Assembly: GCA_021734025.1 (NCBI GenBank)
Contig: JAIPJS010000008.1
Location: 97,728-161,727 of the forward strand
Direction of reading: 5' to 3'
DNA from: Candidatus Neomarinimicrobiota bacterium
GTDB lineage: Bacteria > Fidelibacterota > JAANXI01
Length of the DNA stretch: 64,000 bases
Below, piece by piece: positions 58,231 through 64,000 of this stretch. Each line of letters starts with the position of its first letter. Within the stretch, counting starts at the first letter, position 1. The notes beneath the pieces are model-generated. The model worked only from the letters and a program-made list of their open reading frames with translations. It did not search any database and was not told where the DNA came from. A program made the translations under genes and the position numbers.

Positions 58231-60327
58231 ATGACAGGCATATACCACATACCGGAACGAGTGTACAGAGAAACCGAGCAGCATTCCAAAGATGTTACGG
58301 CGTATTTGGCTGGTGACCTTTCTGAGGAGATGTTCAAATCCCGCCGGGTACCGAGAGGTATTTACGGTCAGCGTCAGGACGGATTGTATATGGTGCGTGT
58401 GCGCGTCGCCGGCGCCACACTCACCGCGCCTCAGTTAAGACGACTGGCCGGACTCAGCCGGAATTATGGGAGCGGCAAACTGCACCTCACCACCAGGCAG
58501 GACGTCCAGCTCCACGAGGTGTACATTCGGGAGACACCTGAAGTGCTGGACAAATTGCTGGAGGTCGGACTGACCCCGGCCGGAGGCGGTGGCAATACTA
58601 TCCGTAATGTTACCTCCTGCGCCCACGGTGGCTTAACTGCGGACGAGGTCTTCGATCCACGGCCATACGCAGTGGCGGTGACCAACTACTTCCTGCAGTT
58701 CGACAGCTCGTATCACATGCCCCGGAAGTTGAAAATTGCATTTTCCGGCTGCGGGGAAGATTGCGCCCTGGCCGGCATCAACGATTTAGGCTTTATCGCA
58801 CGTGAGCAGGACGGTCAGCGCGGTTTCCGGGTATTCGTCGGCGGCGGACTTGGCGCCAACTCCCGATCCGCTGACCTTTTCCGTGACTTTGTGCCGGCGT
58901 CCGAGGTTCTCCGGATTGTGGAAGCGGTGAAACGCCTGTTCGACCGGCACGGCGACCGGCGGAACCGTCACCGGGCGCGGCTTCGATACGCCGTGGAACG
59001 GCTGGGCGTCGAAGCATTCCAGCAGGAGCTTGAGAAGGAGTGGGAACAGGCCCGCATAGATGGAATCCCCGACTTGAGTGTGCCGGATTTGTCTGAAAGG
59101 TTACCATCCGAGAGCAACGGAATTACCGGTGGAGAACCGACAGAAGGCAAATTCCATCAGTGGAAAGAACGAGTTGTCCATCCCCAGCGACAGGACGGAT
59201 ATTCCCGGGCGGAAATCATGCTCATTCGTGGCGATATTTCTTCCGGGGATGCAATCCGCCTGGCGGATCTGGCAGAACGATACGGAAGCGGTGAGCTCCG
59301 GACCGATCAGCGCCAGAATCTGTTCCTGCCGTGGATTCCGGATGAGTTTCTTGGGGAAGTCTATCGACAACTATCCAAATCTGACGGTGAACTGACCGGA
59401 GATTCAGCTGCTCCGTGGATGATCGCCTGCAAGGGCGCCGCCACCTGCCGGCTAGGACTCTGCCGCTCCCAGGATCTGATGGCGGCCATTAGCGATGAGG
59501 CTGAAGCGTCCGATCTCGATACTAATATTTTTTCGTCACTGAAAATCCACATCAGTGGATGCCCGAACAACTGCGGCCAGCACTCCATCGCCGACCTGGG
59601 ATTCTTCGGCGGCGCCCGTCGGCAAGATGGACAGAGCTATCCCATGTACCACCTGGTAGCCGGCGCAGAACGGAATTCTGATGGAACTACTCTGTCGGAA
59701 ATACACGACTCGATACCGGCAAAGAATGTCCCGGAGTTCGTAGTTACGCTCCTGCGTGATTACCAGGAGAACGGATTCGGCGAAATTGGCTTTTCCGAGT
59801 ACTGGCAGCGGCGCGGCGAGCAGTACGCACTGAAGCGACTTCCTGAATTTCAGGATGTCCCAGACTATTCAGCCGATCCCAAGTTTTATCGGGATTGGGG
59901 ACTGCTGGAGGACTTTTCCCTGGCAGATCGCGGTGAAGGCGAATGCGGCGCTGGCGTCATCGAGATGGTCGCCGCCGAACTGAAGCGATCGGAAAAGCTG
60001 TGGCGGAGAGCCACCAGAGCACGGGACGGTTCCGAAGAGCAGCAGGACTTCCTGATGAAATCGGTGGTTGCCGGCGCAGGTGGGCTACTGTTGACCCGGG
60101 GAAAGGAGAAACAAGATCCGGTAGAAGTGCTGGGAAAATTCACGGATGTTTTCATCCGGTCAGGACTCACAGACCCAAAATACGAAGCATTACTGGTTCA
60201 GTTCGGCGGTTTGCTCCACGGTGAACGCGATATCCCGCAGGCGGATCCGGAAACAGTTCGGGACTTTCTGGATCACCTGCAGGCCCTGTTCGATCGGATG
60301 GACGCCTCGCTCAACTTCAGGGATTAG
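58231..60327 (+). CDS. Ferredoxin-type siroheme sulfite/nitrite reductase with C-terminal helical extension
   Basis: The ATG at 58231 has AAAGGAACAAC upstream and gives a 698-residue protein; an earlier GTG (58177) is less likely. Two ferredoxin-like/siroheme half domains repeat. 'VPRGIYGQRQDGLYMVRVRVAGATLT' opens the first. The Fe-S and siroheme ligands are the Cys pair in 'ACKGAATCRLGLC' (C-x5-C) and the pair in 'HISGCPNNCGQHSIADLGFFGG' (C-x3-C). It reduces sulfite to sulfide or nitrite to ammonia with six electrons. About 140 extra residues (from about 560) are helical, resembling a HEPN-like module. The poly-Cys leader favours sulfite; the ric gene behind it would fit nitrite. Confidence 0.88.
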   Translation: MTGIYHIPERVYRETEQHSKDVTAYLAGDLSEEMFKSRRVPRGIYGQRQDGLYMVRVRVAGATLTAPQLRRLAGLSRNYGSGKLHLTTRQDVQLHEVYIRETPEVLDKLLEVGLTPAGGGGNTIRNVTSCAHGGLTADEVFDPRPYAVAVTNYFLQFDSSYHMPRKLKIAFSGCGEDCALAGINDLGFIAREQDGQRGFRVFVGGGLGANSRSADLFRDFVPASEVLRIVEAVKRLFDRHGDRRNRHRARLRYAVERLGVEAFQQELEKEWEQARIDGIPDLSVPDLSERLPSESNGITGGEPTEGKFHQWKERVVHPQRQDGYSRAEIMLIRGDISSGDAIRLADLAERYGSGELRTDQRQNLFLPWIPDEFLGEVYRQLSKSDGELTGDSAAPWMIACKGAATCRLGLCRSQDLMAAISDEAEASDLDTNIFSSLKIHISGCPNNCGQHSIADLGFFGGARRQDGQSYPMYHLVAGAERNSDGTTLSEIHDSIPAKNVPEFVVTLLRDYQENGFGEIGFSEYWQRRGEQYALKRLPEFQDVPDYSADPKFYRDWGLLEDFSLADRGEGECGAGVIEMVAAELKRSEKLWRRATRARDGSEEQQDFLMKSVVAGAGGLLLTRGKEKQDPVEVLGKFTDVFIRSGLTDPKYEALLVQFGGLLHGERDIPQADPETVRDFLDHLQALFDRMDASLNFRD

Positions 60328-60355
60328 GTAGCCCTACCCTTCCCTGCGAAATTAG

Positions 60356-60384
60356 TTGACAGGGGTTCTTAAATCAGATATATT
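60356..60384 (+). promoter_or_regulatory. Consensus sigma70-type promoter of ric
   Basis: TTGACA (60356-60361), 17-nt spacer, TATATT (60379-60384). The -10 box is inside the palindromic operator 60366-60399. Confidence 0.78.
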
Positions 60385-60399
60385 TATCTGATTTAAGAA
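60366..60399. promoter_or_regulatory. 34-nt palindromic operator overlapping the ric promoter
   Basis: TTCTTAAATCAGATA (60366-60380) and TATCTGATTTAAGAA (60385-60399) are exact inverse complements around TATT. The site covers the -10 box, so a bound dimeric regulator should repress. Genes for iron-sulfur repair are commonly controlled by Rrf2-type NsrR or Crp/Fnr-type HcpR; the sequence matches neither consensus that I know. Confidence 0.78.
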
Positions 60400-60485
60400 A
60401 TTCAATAAACAATGCAAATTGAAACAGAAAGGGAGACAACACTGTCTCTTGCTGTTAAACGAGTAAACGATAACACGAGGTAATT

Positions 60486-61247
60486 ATGTATACAATAGAG
60501 AAGGAACAGGGTAATACGGCGTTAGAAAAACGAACAGTCGGAGAGATCGTCGCCGACGATTATCGTACCGCTGAAGTGTTCCAGCGACACCGCATCGATT
60601 TTTGTTGTGGCGGAAACAAACCGCTGCGTGAGGCTTGCGAAGAGAAAAATGTAAATGTTCAGACTGTCGTTGGGGATTTGGAGCAAATTCATGACTCAGG
60701 CGGGGTGACGGAAAATTATAACGAATGGGCTCCCGACTTCCTGGCCGATTATATCGTAAATCAGCACCACGCCTATGCCAGGCAAGTTATTCCACAGCTG
60801 AATGCCTTCGCGGAAAAGGTGGCTCGGGTTCATGGTGACCGGCATCCGGAGACCCGGGAAATCGCTGAAATCTGGCTTGAAACGGGCGGGAATATGATTA
60901 CCCATATGCAGCGCGAGGAACTGGTGCTGTTTCCATACATAAAGCGGCTTAGCAGTGCTGACGGTGAGGGATCCAAAGCAAAATCTCCCACATTTGATTC
61001 GGCAGAAAAATTTATTGCAGAGCTGGAGGACGATCACAATGTCGTCGGAGACAGTCTGGCGAAGCTCAAAAGTCTCAGCAGCGGGTTTACGCCTCCGCAG
61101 GGTGCCTGCAATACTTACCGGGGACTGTACGCCTCGTTGCAGGAATTCGCCGCTAAAACCAAAGAACATATTCACCTGGAGAATAACATCCTCTTTCCCA
61201 AGGCGATTCGGTTCGCTAATGCATCCTCGGAAGCAGTTATGGAATAG
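60486..61247 (+). CDS. Iron-sulfur cluster repair di-iron protein (Ric/YtfE/ScdA family)
   Basis: A 253-residue protein: an N-terminal ScdA_N domain ('RTVGEIVADDYRTAEVFQRHRIDFCCGGNKPLREAC', about 16-51, with the Cys-Cys-Gly-Gly motif) and a hemerythrin-like domain whose His and Glu residues ('YIVNQHHAYAR', 'THMQREELVLFPYI', 'LEDDHNVVGDSLAKL', 'KEHIHLENNILFPKAI') bind a di-iron centre. It restores Fe-S clusters after nitric-oxide or oxidative damage. CACGAGG precedes the ATG. The promoter and operator directly upstream suggest a stress-inducible single gene, close to an enzyme that may generate NO-related stress. Confidence 0.92.
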   Translation: MYTIEKEQGNTALEKRTVGEIVADDYRTAEVFQRHRIDFCCGGNKPLREACEEKNVNVQTVVGDLEQIHDSGGVTENYNEWAPDFLADYIVNQHHAYARQVIPQLNAFAEKVARVHGDRHPETREIAEIWLETGGNMITHMQREELVLFPYIKRLSSADGEGSKAKSPTFDSAEKFIAELEDDHNVVGDSLAKLKSLSSGFTPPQGACNTYRGLYASLQEFAAKTKEHIHLENNILFPKAIRFANASSEAVME

Positions 61248-61524
61248 TCGGTTATTTTCGAATTTTGTGCCGATGGGGCGACCATACCTCGAAAGTTTAG
61301 GATAATATCCGGCCAGAAGTGACAATTTGAGTTAGAGAACCTCCAGATTAAAGGAATTAACAGAGCCTGGCTGAATAGAGGTAGTCGCCCCGCTTGGTGT
61401 GTTTTCTGCAATTTTATCTCTATATTTAAATTATCCAATGAGATATGGGAAAATTGCAAAACTTTCATATTTCTATTTTCCCCCATAACACATTCCACAG
61501 TAATCCGTCTGTACAGGTGAGACA

Positions 61525-62079
61525 ATGAACCAGACCGTCGACGATCTGTCCAACGAGGCCCTGAGCGCGCTGGTAGATGAGGCGAAGCGAGGGACAGATG
61601 GAGCGCAGTCGCGGTTGATTTCATTGTCCTACACGAAAATCTACCGGTATATCTATTACCGGGTGAACCAGAAGGAAGACGCGGAGGATTTGACCAATGA
61701 TGTCTTTGTCCGGATGCTGGATTCGCTGGAGCAGCAACGCGGTTCGTTCCTGGCGTGGCTCTACCAGATCGCCAAGAACCGGATCGTGGATTACTACCGC
61801 AAGCAGGATGTCCGCAGCGACACCAGCGACGTCGGGGAAACCATCGAATACTTCGAGAGTGAAGGGAAACCGATAGACAAGATGTTTATGCGGAAGGAGC
61901 TGCAGAAAGGCATCAACCAACTGACCGAAGATCAGCAGGACGTGATAATCCTGCGGTTCATCGAGGGCTACCAGGCGAATGAGGTAGCGGACCAACTGGA
62001 CAAGTCGCCGACGGCAGTGCGACAGCTCCAGTACCGGGCGCTGAACCAGCTTCGGAAGATGATCCCGGAAAAAGAATAG
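61525..62079 (+). CDS. ECF-type RNA polymerase sigma factor
   Basis: A 184-residue sigma70-family factor with region 2 ('KIYRYIYYRVNQKEDAEDLTNDVFVRMLDSLEQQRGSFLAWLYQIAKNRIVDYYRKQ') and region 4 ('LTEDQQDVIILRFIEGYQANEVADQLDKSPTAVRQLQYRALNQLRK'). AGGTGAG precedes the ATG. The next gene encodes a DUF5667 membrane protein, a combination known for ECF factors that lack a classical zinc anti-sigma factor. It probably directs transcription of envelope-stress genes, including the Spy-like gene downstream. A gap of 253 nt of repeats separates it from its partner. Confidence 0.9.
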   Translation: MNQTVDDLSNEALSALVDEAKRGTDGAQSRLISLSYTKIYRYIYYRVNQKEDAEDLTNDVFVRMLDSLEQQRGSFLAWLYQIAKNRIVDYYRKQDVRSDTSDVGETIEYFESEGKPIDKMFMRKELQKGINQLTEDQQDVIILRFIEGYQANEVADQLDKSPTAVRQLQYRALNQLRKMIPEKE

Positions 62080-62334
62080 CACGCAGATGACGCTGATGAA
62101 GCAGATAACCACAGATGAAAAACAAAATATTGAACATCGAAATAACTGTAATTACCGCAGAGACGCAAAGGACGCAGAGAAAACAATATTAACACCAAGT
62201 GAAAAGCACTGTAAAAATTTCAACATACAACGAACGACATACAACGAACAAAAACCGAGTAAGATTAGGATTAAGATTAAGAAAAGAAAACCCGGATACT
62301 TGAACACATGAACACTGGAACACTCTCACACTAT
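62077..62334. repeat. Composite intergenic repeat, second copy (ACGC/GCAGAG element, ACAACGAAC block, AACAC array)
   Basis: AGCACGCAGATGACGCTGAT, ACCGCAGAGACGCAAAGG (62155-62172), ATTTCAACATACAACGAAC (62218-62236) and an AACAC run (62300-62331) follow one another, as at 13447-13657 and in part at 20234-20400. Confidence 0.6.
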
Positions 62335-63151
62335 GAATAATGAATTCAACACCATCCTGGACTACTGCATCGACGAGATGCGTACCGGGCAATCCATCGA
62401 TGATCTGGTCAATCAGTTTCCAGAATATGCCGATGAATTGCGGCCGATGCTGGAGATGTCAGAGCACCTTGGCGAGTTGGAGGCCCCGGAACCGTCGGCG
62501 GAGACCATCAATAATGCGCTCTTCGAGATCGGTCAACGGGCTGGACAACAGCAGCAGGAGCCGGACACCTCCGGCCTCTTTCTGCCGGCATTCGTGCGGC
62601 AGCCGTGGGTGCGGCGAACCGTCAGTGCTGTGCTGGTGGTTGTTGTGCTCTTTATCGGGCTCTCCACCGCCTCGGCGGACAGCGTCCCCGGTGACCTCCT
62701 GTATCCGATCAAACAACTGACAGAGTCCATTCAAATAGCGTTCACGTTCAACGAAGAGGATGCAGCCGAACTGCGGTTAACCTTCTCCGAAAAACGGCTG
62801 GAGGAACTGTCGCAGGTCTACCGGGAAACCGGGGAAGTCAACGAGCCACTGATTCAGGCCATGCTGGCCGACGCCGGGAACGCGATCGAACGTGCGATGG
62901 CAACCGGCGATACGCTCTCGTTTCTGCGAACCAAGGCCCAACATCTGAACGAAACCCAGCACGAGTTCCTGCAGCACCTCCAACCGCGCGTCCGGAGACA
63001 GGCGCGACAAACCGTGGATCGGGCCATCGAAATCTGCGGCCAGCGCCGCGGCCGGATGCAGCAGATGATGCAGCGCATGATGGACGGCGACATGCCCATG
63101 CATCAGGGGCAGGGCAGTGGACATATGAACGGAATGATGGAACGACAGTAA
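62333..63151 (+). CDS. DUF5667 membrane protein, probable ECF sigma partner
   Basis: A 272-residue protein. Residues 1 to about 50 ('LDYCIDEMRTGQSIDDLVNQFPEYADELRPML') are the helical module typical of these sigma-factor partners. A membrane helix (about 100-118) is followed by the DUF5667 core 'SVPGDLLYPIKQLTESIQIAFTFNEEDAAELRLTFSEKRLEEL'. The periplasmic tail ends in a Met/His-rich stretch ('MQQMMQRMMDGDMPMHQGQ'). I infer that the cytoplasmic part could hold the sigma factor and the tail could bind metal, but neither is shown. The start ATG follows an AACAC array with no Shine-Dalgarno sequence. Confidence 0.75.
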   Translation: MNNEFNTILDYCIDEMRTGQSIDDLVNQFPEYADELRPMLEMSEHLGELEAPEPSAETINNALFEIGQRAGQQQQEPDTSGLFLPAFVRQPWVRRTVSAVLVVVVLFIGLSTASADSVPGDLLYPIKQLTESIQIAFTFNEEDAAELRLTFSEKRLEELSQVYRETGEVNEPLIQAMLADAGNAIERAMATGDTLSFLRTKAQHLNETQHEFLQHLQPRVRRQARQTVDRAIEICGQRRGRMQQMMQRMMDGDMPMHQGQGSGHMNGMMERQ

Positions 63152-63480
63152 CCGAAAACAACAGTGTTCAAGTGTTCCGGTGTTCCGGTAACGACGCTTT
63201 ACTGTGACAGAGCATTATCATTACTCATTTACTCCTCATTTATTTATCATTTTTTTGGCGACGAACCACACACAACGAACCACCAACATTTACCGCGAAA
63301 GCGGTTACGACCAACGACTCCGTCGGTTTGACTCGAACACTTTAACACCTGCCCCGAAGGGATCCCGTTGGGGAACACTCTCACACTGTCTTTCCCCCCA
63401 TAACACTTTCCGATCTGGTTCGTCTGTGATTAGTGAAAGAAAGAAAAATGAGCAATGAACCAAACACACGGAGGCTTCAA
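63152..63480. other. Intergenic region of GTGTT arrays and a 25-nt repeat
   Basis: GTGTT/AACAC arrays at 63163-63190 and 63338-63410 flank the fourth copy of the 25-nt repeat (63290-63315). No gene is seen. Confidence 0.55.
63290..63315. repeat. 25-nt repeat, copy 4 (minus orientation, diverged)
   Basis: ACCGCGAAAGCGGTTACGACCAAC; compare 25059-25083. Confidence 0.55.
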
Positions 63481-64000
63481 ATGAAACGCACAGCACTTAT
63501 ACTGATAATCGCAGGCGCACTGGCCACGCCGTTTTTTCTGGGCACCGGATTCGCCCAGGGATGGGGCGGCATGCACGGGAACACCGCCGGTAACGGGTAC
63601 GGCATGATGAACGGTGGACATATGGGCGGCCACATGAACGCTGGTCACATGATGAACGGTATGCAGGGTAATCGACAAAACGTGCCCGAACAGTACCGGC
63701 TGAGTGAGAAACAACAGACCAAGATCGACGATATCCGGGACGCGTATCAGGAGGAACTTACCCCATTAATCAAGCAACTGCGCGATGCACGACGGGAATA
63801 CGCCACGGCGCTCAATTCCAAAGATATCGATGCGAATCGGGTGGAACAACTCCGGGCGGACGTGAACAGCATCCAGGACAAGATCCAGGAGCAACGCGTG
63901 GAATCCCGGAAGCAGGTCAACACGGTACTGACCGACGATCAGCTGGCCTATTATGGGAATCATCACGGATTTCTGATGGGATCCGAATGGCAGAATATGC
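63481..64000 (+). CDS. Spy/CpxP-like periplasmic protein, Met/His-rich (3' truncated by window)
   Basis: At least 173 residues; the frame is still open at base 64000. GGAGG lies 6 nt before ATG 63481. A signal peptide (1 to about 25, ending GFAQ) is followed by a Gly/Met/His-rich stretch (about 26-62: MHGN, GMMNGGHMGGHM, GHMMNGMQ) and then a helical domain ('YRLSEKQQTKIDDIRDAYQEEL', 'VEQLRADVNSIQDKIQEQRVESRKQVNTVLTDDQLAYY') of the LTXXQ/Spy type. Such proteins are periplasmic chaperones or metal-stress sensors. The Met/His stretch suggests copper or silver binding, as in other envelope metal proteins; this is inference. Confidence 0.75.
   Translation, partial: MKRTALILIIAGALATPFFLGTGFAQGWGGMHGNTAGNGYGMMNGGHMGGHMNAGHMMNGMQGNRQNVPEQYRLSEKQQTKIDDIRDAYQEELTPLIKQLRDARREYATALNSKDIDANRVEQLRADVNSIQDKIQEQRVESRKQVNTVLTDDQLAYYGNHHGFLMGSEWQNM

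Noticed and set aside
1..64000. A CRISPR array
   Set aside because: The repeated short palindromes are scattered singly or in pairs with no regular spacers and no cas genes.

Overview
The window is a gene-dense bacterial chromosome segment of moderate GC content with an LPS-containing outer membrane. It encodes BamA, Skp/OmpH, LpxD, an LpxC-FabZ fusion, LpxA, an LpxL-type acyltransferase, MsbA and a Kdo-kinase-like protein. The LpxC-FabZ fusion, the mixed use of strong and absent Shine-Dalgarno sequences, and genes such as nifJ beside a dihydroorotate-dehydrogenase-like gene fit the FCB superphylum (Bacteroidota/Calditrichota/Marinimicrobia-like lineages). I cannot place it more precisely. 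No rRNA, tRNA, CRISPR array, transposase or phage gene was seen.

Layout. 1-8.5 kb: an envelope operon, bamA(partial)-skp-lpxD-lpxC/fabZ-lpxA-lipM-like-exported protein-dxr-rseP, with several 1-29 nt overlaps. 8.7-12.2 kb: a GH127 lipoprotein, a VOC protein and a repeat-filled gap. 12.2-18.8 kb: surface-polymer genes, namely an alkaline-phosphatase-superfamily 'sulfatase' lacking the formylglycine Cys/Ser, a sulfotransferase, a GT9 heptosyltransferase, a CDP-glycerol-glycerophosphotransferase-like protein, a WaaP-type kinase, a methyltransferase and a DUF3108 protein. 19.1-24.4 kb: a phosphonate pathway on the minus strand (PEP mutase fused to a nucleotidyltransferase, phosphonopyruvate decarboxylase, a second nucleotidyltransferase, 2-aminoethylphosphonate transaminase). 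Together these suggest that CMP-2-aminoethylphosphonate is made and attached to a surface glycan or lipid. 25.1-28.5 kb: lpxL-sua5-msbA. 28.6-35.2 kb: dodecin, a second sulfotransferase, a DHOD-like protein and pyruvate:ferredoxin oxidoreductase. 36-43.9 kb: nucleoside uptake and salvage (nupC, adk, coaE; tdk, udk, cdd) with a rhomboid and a large M23 peptidase.

44-50.4 kb: small membrane proteins found by hand reading, a CBM48 protein, PIN-PhoH, a Kef-type antiporter, and a STAS-like gene followed by a decayed partial copy of itself. 50.4-56.1 kb: a second glycan or glycolipid locus (two GT2 enzymes, methyltransferase, flippase-like protein, polysaccharide deacetylase). 57.9-61.2 kb: a siroheme sulfite/nitrite reductase preceded by a short reading frame ending in four consecutive Cys codons (a likely cysteine-sensing leader peptide), then a ric/ytfE-type repair gene whose promoter is overlapped by a 34-nt near-perfect palindrome. 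61.5-64 kb: an ECF sigma factor, a DUF5667 membrane protein and a Spy-like periplasmic protein, the last two Met/His-rich, cut by the window end.

Intergenic DNA is unusually repeat-rich: a family of 23-nt palindromes (seven copies), a 28-nt perfect palindrome (two identical copies), a 25-nt element with an inner palindrome (four copies), AACAC/GTGTT low-complexity arrays, and several longer dispersed elements shared between distant gaps. The most promising undescribed items are the poly-Cys leader, the phosphonate-decoration gene set, the pair of tiny paralogous membrane proteins at 44.0-44.6 kb, and the ric operator.
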